Below, in pieces: positions 13,142-24,797 of a stretch of DNA of 43,847 nucleotides (within the stretch, counting starts at the first letter, position 1; every line of letters starts with the position of its first letter). The DNA is from Collodictyon triciliatum (lineage: Eukaryota > CRuMs), in the NCBI GenBank assembly GCA_043381765.1, contig JBHJMP010000929.1, positions 1 to 43,847 of the forward strand, in the 5' to 3' direction. The position numbers and the translations under genes were made by a program. The notes under the pieces were generated by a model that ran no database searches, was not told the origin of the DNA, and saw only the letters and a list, made by a program, of their open reading frames with translations.

Positions 13142-13206
13142 GGTCTATACCCTCGTGCTAGGTTTGGCGTGTTTCTGTTCTCCGATCTTCCTCAGGAAGG
13201 TCACTT

Positions 13207-13219
13207 CGCTTTGCTACCA
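13207..13219 (-). other. Primer-binding site, initiator-tRNA-like
   Basis: On the minus strand, three bases after the 5' LTR, the sequence is TGGTAGCAAAGCG. Its complement ends in CCA and predicts an acceptor stem 5' AGCAAAG, with the A1:U72 pair typical of eukaryotic initiator tRNA-Met. The match to the host tRNA could not be tested here. Confidence 0.65.
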
Positions 13220-13222
13220 AAA

Positions 13223-13466
13223 TGTAAGGGGATGTCCTTTTATTCTGCTATAGACTTGCTTTATGATTCTCAACCTATTAACGAGTCGACGGACTCGTTA
13301 AATATCCCCTGGACGAAGGGTTCAGGGGAGGTTTCTGAGAACGTTCCTGGAGCGGTCCACGGTGGTTCTTTGGACTGATTCTAAGAACAGACTTGGAGAA
13401 TTCCGAGATGATTCTTAGAATCAGATCAGAGATTCCAAGGACGCACTTGGGTGTCCAGTTGTTACA
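13223..13466 (-). repeat. 5' LTR of the chromovirus
   Basis: 244 bp with TG...CA ends, the partner of 8148-8391. It would contain the promoter and polyadenylation signals for the genomic RNA. I did not recognise a TATA box with confidence. Confidence 0.93.
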
Positions 13467-15097
13467 CCTACACCGTCCTAAAGTTCGATATATCTTAATA
13501 AATAACATGTGCATAGCCATTTTGTACTTTATTTCGATTTAGCAAAATTGCCTTTCTATTACTTTTTCCTTTTTTTCTTCCTCCTTTCAATTTGTCCAAA
13601 ATGACGGAGGTTTTGTATTTGATGCATTACCTTTTCTTCTACAGTTCAATGATACAGTTGTGCCTTCGCTACAAAGTATTGACACAAGTTGGATTGGGAT
13701 ACATGTCAGGTCGGAGCGGAACTGAATTTAAGATTCCCTCCTATGCGCCTAGTAAGTATCAAAATAATCTCATCAAATACATTGCTACAATACCTAGACT
13801 CTAGACTTCAACATCATCCATGGCCAGATTTCATCGAACTATAACAATTGCGCATAAGACTTGATTTTAAAATAATATGAAAAATAAATCACACGGGTCT
13901 TGTATTTCTTTTGACATATGAGATTCTACAAATCCATTAGCATTAAAGGTCTTGAGGCCAACTTATTCACTAAAAATATATCCATCGTTGTAATTAACTT
14001 CCCTCGAATTCCAAATAATAGAATCAGCCTTATAGGCTATGAACATAAATTAACATTCTTGATGCAACAAAAGTAACATGAAAATTAAAAAAGTCAGTAT
14101 CAATCATAGATGATATGTCATAATATTAATTTATTATCTGCGATTTTAATTTTTTATGCATATACTGTATGTTTTCTTGCACAGCATTACTCATGTCAAT
14201 GCGTGCAATTTCCCACCAACTCACATCAATTCACATTTATTTGCATTTATTTGCATAATTTTGAGAGTTTCTCATCATTTCTACTCTATCCACATCAATC
14301 TGCACATAATCTCATTAATCCTTATCAATCAGCAGGCCAATTGCCATATATTTGCACTTTATCCCATTGTTCACATCTGCCTTCCACGCCATGCGCCCGT
14401 GTCTCTTGCTTCACCACCTTTGCTTCCTTACTTTTGCTTCATCACCTTCTTCGATATGCTGCGCTCCTTCGCTGGTCATCCTCTCTGCCGCCTATGTACT
14501 GTCTTGCGTCCCTTGTCTCCCTCCCACGCCACACCATCTGCTTCCATTTTCGGTAGTGACCGTTTGCCCTATAATAACACCCCAACTACCTATACACACA
14601 CACCCTTCCTTCCTGCTTACCCACCCAAAAAAAAAGAAAAAACCGAATCTGCCTTAACTACCTACCTTGCTCAGGTACCATACCTTTTCCCCATCTAATA
14701 CCACATAAGGCCCATCTATGCCATATCCGGCCATTCCACAACACGTGCTGACCCTTGGCACTGACTTTATAAGGCACAAGGGACATGGAATATTTCGTAC
14801 ACACAAAGTGTGTGCTTCAACAGAGCATCACGCATTCTTTTTGTATATCGCACTAGTATTTCTGTAATTTTCATACTTTTTATTCATGTCAGAGCATATT
14901 ACAAGGTCAAGTATTGATTATAATATAATTTCCGCATTTGAATCAGCAATATTTTTAACGACAATTCTCGATTTCAACTTATAAAAAAACATTAAAACAT
15001 AAAAAACAGAAAAGAAGTTAAAACATAAAAACAAAAGAAAAAAACAAAAAACAAAAAACAAAACGAAGGTTATTGTCTCTCCTCGTTCCCTTTCAGT
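13467..15097. other. Region without a supported gene
   Basis: The first 650 bp are AT-rich. The segment 14110-14700 is C/T-rich with repeated TTTGCAT and CATCAAT words, and is open in several frames at once, as low-complexity DNA often is. TTTATAAGGC near 14766 could be a TATA element for the gene that starts at 15098, but this is only a motif. I see no exon chain. Confidence 0.45.
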
Positions 15098-18000
15098 ATG
15101 AGCTCCGCTGCACTTCGAGTCGAATCGCCGACGGTATGTATTACTTGCGACCAACAATCCAAGATTTAGGAAAAGAGTTGAAGCCTGACAAAACCTAACA
15201 TCCCATCCTCTGAAGGCTAGAGACAGCGAGTTGAAGAGCCTTCCAAGCTCCACGCGCGGGCATGCTAGTAGAAAACGAGCTGATGTAATACCCATATTTT
15301 CTCTCAAGTTTTTTCTCATATGCACGGCTACTATAATTGTCCCTGAATGAAAAAATTATTAGTTTTTGGCCTGAACACTGTGTCGACTTCCCACTACTCC
15401 CATTTATTTCTCATTTTCCAACCAAGTGCAAAGATATCACCAATCTGATGCTTTTTTTTATATTACGTGCTTGAATTAGAGCTTCCGAGCGTACGGAACA
15501 GATTTCAACAGGTCTTTTGGGATATTATGTTGAACCTTTCCTTTGTGATGTAATTTTAGGTTTTAGAACTAATAATCCTGGTGCAATTTTTCTGTGTTTT
15601 AGTAAGCTGCGTGACCCATCTACACTCCAAGTATTCTTTATAATGAACATATTCCTGCATTTATATTGCCGATTATTTCTCAATGACACATTCTCCTTGG
15701 ATAGTTGCTTAATCCATTATCCCTAGGAGAAATCTTTATTGCTGTCGTATGTCACGATTAAATAAAAAAAATATTTGAAAGATCAATGAAGAGGAACCGG
15801 ATTTTGAAATAGAAAAGGAGGAGCATGTGAATCATCTTCGTGAATTGCGTGCACTTCTCAAACTGAAGAAGCAACAAGCAGCCACTGGAGAGTGAGAATC
15901 TATCGAATCTTCTGCTTTTTTTTTCGAGATTTTTGGTCTTTGTTTTTTTCGGATCTTTAGAGACCTTCCAAAAAAAAAACTCTTGAAATGAAGGCTTTTT
16001 TTTTTTGTTTTTCGTAAATATTGAATGCAGGACTGGTGCAGCAGACATACCATTTTCCTCCATTTTGAATCCAGAAGGGACCATCGCAGACCAGGCAAAG
16101 TCGAGACTCTCCTCGTCCCCCAGAAAAGCAACTCCTGTAAGTTGTGCATGACCCTTTTATTGTTAGTTGCTATCATGAAGTATTATCTTAAACCATATCA
16201 TCCGCCTTTTCGTTGTAAAATGTAATTTTATTTTTTTAATATTCCATAGCAAATGGGCACTGTAATGAGGACAATCGCTACTCATTTGGGGGAGGTAAAT
16301 GACATACGTAATGGAAATAAAGAAAAAAATAATCGAATTAATTTTAATCAAGGGAAGAAAATTTGTCAATACATCCTAATCATGATTGGATTATAGGCTA
16401 AGAAGCTTGTACAATATACAGACAGCACTCAAAGGAAGCGATTGCAGGATTTACTTGAACTACAGGAGAAGCTATTGATTGAACAACAAGAGCTGGTCGA
16501 CCAAGCTTTGATTAAAAAAGTGGTTGTTTAAATATGCTCCAGCACTTTGAAAAATAATACATATATACATTAATGTATGTCATGCTCGCATAATACATGA
16601 CACAGATATTAATGCTGGAGGAATATTAAACAAAACAACAAAAGACTATATAATCCATCACTGATAACATGAATCGTAAATTAACCAAACCCAAAAACTT
16701 GGAAATAAAACTCACACGCTCTTTGGCCATTTTCTTCGGCTATGCTTATAAAATAGAAAAGTTATGAACGCAGGGAAAAGAGACTAAATGCTGAAATCAA
16801 GAGACTACAAGAGCAACTTGATGTAGGCATATTTTCTTAATTTTTAAAAACGCCACATTTCAAAAAAAAAATTACCGCAAGGAGATAAAGTTGATGTATT
16901 ACTTTTAAACATAGGGACGTTCGGACAAGATGGAACTCGCCAACAAGGATGTTGATAAAGCTGATTTGTATCTGATGCAGCTTAAAGGTGTTTTGTTTGC
17001 ATATTTTTGAACAAAGCCTTCAATACTTGCACCTTTTCTTTGTGGAATCACTGAAAACGATGCAAGAACTAAAAATAACAAATTAAAAAATAAAATAAAA
17101 AAACGTATTTCAGATATGGGTACAGCAATCCGGTCTAAAGTTCGGGCCTTACAAGCTGAAGCAAACAAAGTTAATCAAGGTCATAATTTACATAATCTTG
17201 GAAGATGCATGCAACAAAATTTGGTATCATCAATTATTCTTTCCAAGTGTCTTTCCATCGCGAAAATGCCCTACAAACTTATTAATATTCTAGAGAGTGA
17301 TGTTATCAGGGAATTCCAGACAAAGCTACGACAGGTCAATCTGGAACTCGAGCTGAACAGTGTCGATGTATATGCCATACTATTTACCTCTATGGAATCC
17401 TTATCTTTCGAAGAAAAAAACGAATAGAGCTATCTTTTCAGTTTGAATAAAGTGTTCTCTTTAGAATGATCCTTTGATTCGCTCTTGGCGGGAACGGATT
17501 CATGAACTAAATGTTGTCATAGACGAACGAAAACTGGAGCTAGATCAACTGACTGCAAGGCATAATGATGTACATTAAGTTACATACAAGCGCCCATGAT
17601 ATATTTTATTGAGCAAATAGTTTGTAAATATATGAGCCGCTATCATATTTGATTCACTTTTTATTTTCTAGGTGAACACAGAGTGCAAAAGCCTCTTTGT
17701 GCAATTGGATTTCCAAGAGCAGGAAAGGTGAATCATTCTATTATACTGTAAAGATAGATAGTTAGTCTAAAAATAATGATAAACTTTTTTCTTTTATTTT
17801 CATAATTGCTGTAAAACACCTACATCGAAAATACCACCAGGGAACATATTGTCTCCATGATTGGGGTGGCTAAGCGAGAGAATAAACGACTTCGAGATCT
17901 GGTTACAAAAGGTCTTCTTTTCCCTCACCCGCACTGTGTGTTAGATATTATACTTTTTGAGTCGATGAAATTTTCTTATATGTGAATCAATTATATCAGT

Positions 18001-19310
18001 TATTAGACTCTTAGTTACTATTTTTTTTTTGTTTACATTAAGGCCCCGTGCGAATAGTACCCGTACCGTCTCCTAGTGCACGTTCTGAGTACTATACGAG
18101 CAACCATTCACAGCTGCCTGAAGGTTGTACTAATCATTTCAATTTGTTTTATAAGTGATTATGATTTTTTTTAACTTACCACCGCAATTATGATTTCTGG
18201 GTATTATGCGATGCATCGCTTTCCCAGGTTGCGTACGCACATTATACCTTCTATTGTACCAACCACTTCACATTCTTTTCAAAAAAAAAAAAAACTCAAA
18301 TATTTTACCGAACCTTCTAGCTGTAAACGAGCAGTATAAGTCCGAAATCCAAAGACTTACCTATCAAGTAGAAGATGCAAAAGCGCGACTAAGGTATGTT
18401 TCTAATTGACTAATGTAGTATTTACAACAACTCGTCATGCTCGGTTAAAGTCTGACATTGGTGCTTGGGATAAAGTTTGTTCCTAAACTGCATCAAATGC
18501 TACCTATTATTCAACCCTTTTTTTTAAAAAAAAATTATAATAACTATAATCCTATGGAATGCGATAGCGAATTACGTCAGCAGTATATGAAGTTCACCAA
18601 GAACAGGGCTGAAGTACAAACTTTTCTTCGTGGGTGCATGGATGATGTGCGAGAGGATATTGTCGGTTATCTTCATGAACAAGTAAGTGAAATAGAAAGG
18701 AGTCATGTGTGAATATGGTTCATGAGTTTTACTGAGCTGCCTGAGCACCGTGATGATATCATGTTCAATCTTATGTGTCTGGTCATTAAGAGCCAATGCG
18801 AGCCTGAGCCAGTAAACCCTTCCATGACAAGGAAAAATCGGCCATCTGTTGTTTGTTGCCCAAGAAAACTATATTATATCTTCAAATTAGCAAATGTGTT
18901 TGAACTCTCGCACCCAATTTTCTTTTGCACTTTTATATTGATAAAATAATCAATGCAATCAATGTTCGCTTAGAATCCCAAAAGACAAGGTGCTTTGATC
19001 AAGGCGGAGTATGAAAGTGCGAAGGAGCTCGAGCGAGCCAAAAGCCATGTTTGCTCAAACCCATTCGACGTCAGATTGTATTCCAATTTTTTAATCCTTT
19101 CATCGCTCAATAGGTCCCTTTCTTTGACAATTAACTGCATTTTAATAAATATGTATGTTTTTATCATGCCTATTTTCTTTATCCAAGGAAAAGCTCCTCC
19201 GGGCTATTTACACACGAACATTTCCATACCCATCAACGTATGATATCAAAATAAACCGGGCAGAGGATGTAGATGATGTGATGTCGGCTTTGCTGTTGAA
19301 GGACTCTTAA
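15098..19310 (+). CDS. Coiled-coil protein of unknown function, 21 exons, about 533 aa
   Basis: Exons: 15098-15133, 15216-15284, 15480-15511, 15603-15630, 15782-15891, 16031-16136, 16250-16294, 16397-16519, 16757-16822, 16915-16987, 17114-17179, 17294-17367, 17465-17569, 17672-17727, 17841-17911, 18043-18123, 18321-18393, 18568-18682, 18737-18811, 18974-19048, 19188-19310. All introns are GT-AG and every junction keeps phase, giving 1602 nt with TAA at 19308-19310. The protein has a short Ser/Arg-rich N-terminus. It then has long stretches rich in Leu, Glu, Lys and Gln with heptad spacing (for example LQDLLELQEKLLIEQQELV and REKRLNAEIKRLQEQL), a Pro/Ser linker, and more helix to the end. It has no signal peptide, membrane segment or catalytic motif. 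It resembles structural proteins of cytoskeleton, basal body or tether type in general, but I recognise no family. Exons 1-4 are the least certain. Confidence 0.75.
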
Positions 19311-19814
19311 GCCTCCATTCACACGTTATCAAAAAAAAGAAAAAAAACACAAGTCAATAAAAAAAATCTAAAAAAAAAAAGAAAAGGAAAAAGAAAAGAC
19401 AAGCATCTAATCGATACTGCTGTGTATTTTCTTTAACCTGATACTTTGGATTGCCCCAAGTTTATATTTACATGGAGCCAGAAAGCTCAATAATGCTTGC
19501 ATAAAACAAAAAATAATAATAGTTTATCCCAGGTAGTATGTTTGTAATGTAGTTAATATTAGAAAAAGCATTATATCATTCAAAGAATCCCTGCTAGTAA
19601 CCTGACATTATGGCGAATCCTATTCAAACCGCCTCTGAGTAGAAATCTTGGAGAAGAGATATCGCAGAGGTTTTCTGCTTTTTCTGCTTTTATTTCTTGT
19701 TTACTCTCGAATGATTGCTCTTTATTTGGGTGAATCGCGATTATTTTATTTATTTATTTTGTATTAAATTCCTGTATTTGGGATTGAAGTGCCAGTCTAT
19801 TGTCTCCTAACTAG
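19311..19814. other. Convergent intergenic region
   Basis: It lies between the stops of two converging genes. It holds A-rich runs (19330-19395) and T-rich runs near 19740, suitable for 3' ends on either strand. No coding signal was found. Confidence 0.5.
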
Positions 19815-22800
19815 TCAAAATTCATTCAGTTCGACATCAAGCCTGTGCCTACCCTTCGCGAGATGAGTGCCTCTTCTCCAAAGAATGCAGGAGGCAATTA
19901 CCTTAGTAAGTCAGTACATTAAACCTACAATCAAATATTGTATCATAGGGAAGCGAACGAGAGTATCTATTCATATCTTACCAGCAACAAAAGCAGCACA
20001 ATTAAAGAAGCGAAGAGAGATGTATCATACTCCGAGCTGTGGACGGATAACAACAATATGGACTGTTTGACAATCATTTTTTTGTCTTTGTAAATAAAAT
20101 TGACTTTCAAACTGACTTTATGTGCTGTGTATATGATGAAAATCACCTGAATGCACTTGACAAACGACAGCACGATAGAAAGGATATTTCCCATTCTTGT
20201 TGTCATTGGCCTGGTTTCGGTGAGAGGAAGTTGCACAATTTTAGAAAAAAAGGCCACGTAAATACTTAACTCTTATCTTGTGGCAAAATTAAAAAAAAAA
20301 GCAAACACCAAGAAGATTTAGTGAAGTAGCAACTCATACCATTTTGCAACGACCACACCGTACTTGATCAAAACAATGACGCCATTTAGCATCAGTCGGG
20401 TTGGGATGTTGTGGACAAGAACAGATATTGTGCTGATGACACACGAAATAATTAAATCAAACGAGCGAAACCAGTAAGCACGAGGTTGTATCCCGTCCAT
20501 CAAAAAACCAGCTGACTTTACCATAGCCACAGTGCGACCATTCAAAGACCGATTCGAACTACGTGATCGTGAACTTAGTCAGTGTATAAATTGCATGCCA
20601 TAAAAAAATGATGGATTATTCAGCTTGAAGATGTATTTTATTTTACAAGTGATTCCGTAGCACGACAAAAGAATATATGGGATAGCCGATGATGTAGAAA
20701 ACCAAAACCAAACACCCAACGACTGATGCATACAAATGTGAATCTACGAGTATTATTTCATTTGTTTTTGCTGCTCAATTGAAAAAATTTACCGAATCAG
20801 GCGGGTGTATTGAAGGTAAATATAAAAAAAATAAAATGGTATAGTAAAGCACAGCACCTCTGTAGCACTCTCTTGCCATTTCATATCTCATTACGTCAGT
20901 ATTGTAGACTTGTTTGCAATCAAAAAGCTTTATTGTTCTTGTTGTAACAAGAATGTATGCTAGATGCGCCAACATCGTAATGCCCTAATAAGTATTAAAT
21001 TGCCAAACTCTGAATATGAAAAGTTTCTTGACTACCGCACATCAAAAACTCAAACAGGAAATTAAAAAAAATGCTGAATCAGTTGAAAAGATTTCTAAAA
21101 GAAAAATGCAAACAGCGATGAATCGTTGCTTCATCTTTGTCAGATAAAATTTTCTAGGGAGATTCTTTCCGAATTTCAAGGCTTTCATCATCATCGCCCT
21201 TATGATTGAGCAAACGATGAGTGTGAATGCACAAAAACCAATCACTACCAACGTCAGGAAGTAAAACTTTGGGTAAGGATAAGCCGGCAAGGTACATCCT
21301 ACGTTGAATAAAGTTTTTAAATTCTACAAACAGATAGACAACTATCGATAAGACATATATTTTAAGAGATAAAAAACCTGGATTTACAAAATTAAAGTCC
21401 AAAAGAAACCAAGAAAGTGATGTGTAAAGCTTTCTGGATAATGGAATAAAGTCACTGCCAGCCAATCCGATTTGGATCAGTTGCTGAAAACTCAAAACGA
21501 CAGTTGCGGACGCAAACAGGTAGGTTGAAGGCATGGCTGTATATTGAACAGAGTAACTCCGGTAAAAAAAGAAGGAATATTAAGCGTACAAAAAAAAAAA
21601 CGGAGCCATGATTACCGATAACACTGATGGACACTATGGATGCAAAAATCGCTGCAACTCCCATAACTGCATCTAAATTGAAGGCAGGGTCCTCACAGGA
21701 GCGACAGACTACACCTTGTCGAAAGTACTTATCCTGGCACACCGAACAAAAATTGTCTTTGTACCCTAAAATTTTTAAATTGTATGATTCCATCAAATAT
21801 ATTCTACTTTACATATTAACATAAAAGAAAAAAAGACAGGCCTCTTTAGTGCTATGCAATCCTCTTCAAGGAAAATATATGAGATGAATTACCATCCAAA
21901 CATCTGGCACCACGACTTCCTAGGCAAGATTCCCGTGGGAAACATGCAGCTGGCTTAGTTTCTATTGTGAGATTATATTTCGTTACGTCCGATATAATCT
22001 TACTGTTAGATTAAGTTTTGATTTTTATCTGTCAGAACCTTCGTTTGGTGACCAATATCCAAGGGTCGGCCATATTCTCGCTCCTCCTGGACATACGCCG
22101 TTTGCTATGTTAAATTCAATCAATTAAGTCCTAACCTCTATTATGGAAAAACAAATACGGATAACATCACATGAATCAAAAAAAAATCGTTTATGGACTT
22201 TGGTAGCACCTGGACAAACTTGGCAATTTAGACCGTTTCCATAGGAACCTTCTGGACCTTAATTCACCAATAATAGTATGTGTCTCATAATAATGTAGCA
22301 TCATCATATTCAAATTGGTTTTTAAAATACATGATATTTACAGTGATTTTTATCAAACTCACATCCATTTGTCACATAGAGTTGGTTTTCGTGTGGGCAA
22401 GAAGTAAATCCATAGCTTTTGTACAGGGATGATTGCGGGCAGCTGAATTCAAAAACAATTTATAACTCATACATACCATTTTTGATAGAGTAATATATAT
22501 TTCTTCGACCTTGTTGCAGCACCATTTGCATTTCTGACGCTCAAAATCTAAAAAAAAAGTTTTTGTGAAATTTAAATTTAAATTATTCAAAATATTGGAG
22601 CTGCGCGTGATATTATATTGTACCAAATATGTTCCGGGGACAAAAGAGCCATGAATCAAAGCTGTGATTTTTGTCGTTGAAATAAAAGTAACATTCGCCG
22701 GGATGGCTTTTTTTGAGGTTAATAACTATTTAATTCATATTTTTCGCATTTGAACACATTTTCAAGGTAAGAAATCAAAAAATACTAACATGGAATTGCA

Positions 22801-24691
22801 GTGGAATTAAGAGACACAAATATGGACGTATCGGGCGTAAAGTAATCTCCTGTAATATTAATGCATCCTCCATTCATGGAGATGACTCTGTCATGTTGAA
22901 TTAGCCAATATTTAAAAAATTAAGCACCATAGTGAATAAAGGATAAAGTGAACCAAATTATTTGAAAAGGCATATTTTAATGAAATTTTAACTTCATTTC
23001 GTATTATAAGAATAATCTATTACGGGTTTTCAACAAAAAATATCTGAGGGAAAAAAGCGTTCTTGTTTCTTACAGATATAGATATCGTAGTCTATTTTTT
23101 GAATTTAATAGTTGGTTTACCAATAGAAATTTAGTTTTACCGTGTCTCTTTCGAGAAATATGCATATTAATGTTCTGAACCTGTTTTTTGTAAGTGGAAT
23201 CTTTTGTATCTGGCCATCCAACACTTATCAAATATGAAGTGTCGCCATCGTTGGAACTGTCAGGCTAAATATTATGGAAACTATTACAATTATATAACAC
23301 ACTTGTTCAATTATGGAAGATAATTTATTACCACCCCTTGAATCCCGATAACTTGAGGAGTAGACCAATTTCTATATATAGCCATTTGTCAGTTTTATGA
23401 ATCATATATGGAGACAAATTAAAGATTGAAAATATTAATAAACCTACTCAATATCAAAATAAACATATGAAGGAATCGGAATTCCCTCTTTGCTATTTGA
23501 TGTCATGATTTTAAATCCTACTGGATACGACGGACGGACTCTAAGTGTCTAAATTGTTTATTGCAAGCGTTATTTTTAATACCAAGAAATGGCATGTGCT
23601 ATATATTGAGATGATAATTTTACCAATGTAAAGTTTGCAGACGGCCTAGAATCAGTCTCACTCGTAACTAAGCCGGATGAAGGACTAACGCTTATGTAGT
23701 TTGCTTTTTTCACAGATATGATTTTAGTCTCAGCATGCCATCTTTTACGTTTTCGTTTGAATCATAATATTTTGTTTAATTTTTCGAACATATGCAAAAC
23801 ATCAAGGTTTTTTCATTTTTTAAAAAAATAAATTAATCTCACTATCTTCTGGAGTGCAAATATTATTCGAATGAGTATAACCAGAAACACATCTGCAGGA
23901 GGTTCCTCCTTCACCAGGATTTTCCTCAGAGTTGACATCAATCTGAGAAAGAATGCGTCAGCGAAGGAATTTCGACGGTCATGGTAATGATTTAGGATAT
24001 TCATATTCAAAGCTAAGATATGAACTTTATTGCACGACATAATGGCGATGGAATGTTCTGCTTGGATTTTGGATTTTTCTTCTCGAAACAGTAAACGATA
24101 TGTCTGTCCATGTATTCCTGTTATAAATTTTTATTTTTCATAGAAAAGATAGAAGGCATTCAAATTCCCTTAAATTGTATGCATTAAAACTTTCTATCTG
24201 ACTTTAAATCTCGACGATAGCTAGGTATCGTAATTTTTCTTGAATAATTAAGAGTAAAACACCCTTAAAACTAAAATCTTTATATTCTGCCACACCCTGG
24301 TCATCTGTAATGACAGTTTTTGGTGACACTGTTGACCCAGATGGAAGTTCCGGGATGAAGCTCACTGTACAACATGAAAATCAATTATAATTTTTTATAA
24401 AAAGAAACAATTTGTGCGTTGTTAAACATAAAAAAACAAAGTTTTTCAAAACCCGTGATAGCCACAGGAGATTTGATTGAATTATTGTATTGGTCTTTGA
24501 CTAAAATCCTTGGCCAAGGATTTATGACTCCTGAGTTGGAAAACGAGTTCGCAGGAAGTGGCTCCACTGATTGAAATGAAATGTAAACCAATGACAGTGT
24601 TTTGTATATATATATATTAAAGAAATCTGATAACTGAAAAAAATAATACCAAAAGTGACTAGTGCGGTAGAGGCCATGTACTGGGTGATTT
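19815..24691 (-). CDS. Large polytopic membrane receptor-like protein with extracellular modules, about 25 exons
   Basis: Exons (minus): 24691-24650, 24566-24453, 24364-24263, 24117-24026, 23942-23843, 23728-23624, 23548-23448, 23371-23332, 23264-23141, 22885-22790, 22706-22624, 22547-22510, 22442-22342, 22257-22210, 22104-22039, 21961-21893, 21765-21616, 21536-21378, 21298-21114, 20984-20858, 20743-20647, 20573-20340, 20264-20147, 20062-19982, 19901-19815 (TGA). Phase closes everywhere except 23843/23728. Order: a filamin/Ig-like repeat (PRILVKDQYNN); an EGF-like piece (CRCVSGY); a Calx-beta-like repeat with VSPSSGLVTSE, NWSTPQVIGIQGV and DGDTSYLI; an IPT/TIG-like unit (NGGCINITGDYF to YLILSVRNANGAAT); then a GCC2_GCC3/ephrin-receptor-like Cys region with CPGG, GYWS and CSVCQDKYF. 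About eight hydrophobic helices follow. The overall plan fits a protist surface receptor or sensor; its ligand is unknown. Its 5' end may lie in the FG-GAP gene upstream. Confidence 0.75.
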
Positions 24692-24797
24692 CTATTTATC
24701 ATGTAAAATGAACACATGAGTAATCCACTGTTCTCTTACGATATTTTCATTGAATATATAATTACCATAAGATCTGGCTCATGCAATTACCTATATG

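Larger units (their letters stand above)
8148..13466 (-). mobile_element. Ty3/gypsy chromovirus LTR retrotransposon, near complete
   Basis: The element is 5319 bp and reads on the minus strand. It has two 244-bp LTRs with TG...CA ends, a primer-binding site beside the 5' LTR, a single fused gag-pol frame, a chromodomain and a polypurine tract touching the 3' LTR. Domain order is Gag, zinc knuckle, protease, RT, RNase H, integrase, chromodomain, which defines the chromovirus branch of Ty3/gypsy. By eye the LTRs differ at about 18 of 244 positions. The five bases outside each end (ctaag at 8143-8147, cctac at 13467-13471) do not match, so no target-site duplication is visible. It interrupts the 3' part of a LINE on its left but the LINE is not seen to resume on its right. 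Confidence 0.95.

Noticed and set aside
14110-14700. Overlapping His/Leu/Ser-rich frames of 100-180 codons
   Set aside because: Low-complexity C/T-rich DNA is open in three frames at once, and there is no recognisable domain or splice partner.
16529-16531. TAA that could end a shorter coiled-coil gene
   Set aside because: A donor at 16520 joins in phase to an exon at 16757, and the coiled coil continues through twelve more phase-matched exons to 19310.
19830-20070. Plus-strand exon-like pair with AG/GT signals
   Set aside because: The minus strand here gives the last two receptor exons (hydrophobic helix and TGA-terminated tail) in closed phase; the plus-strand reading has no partners.
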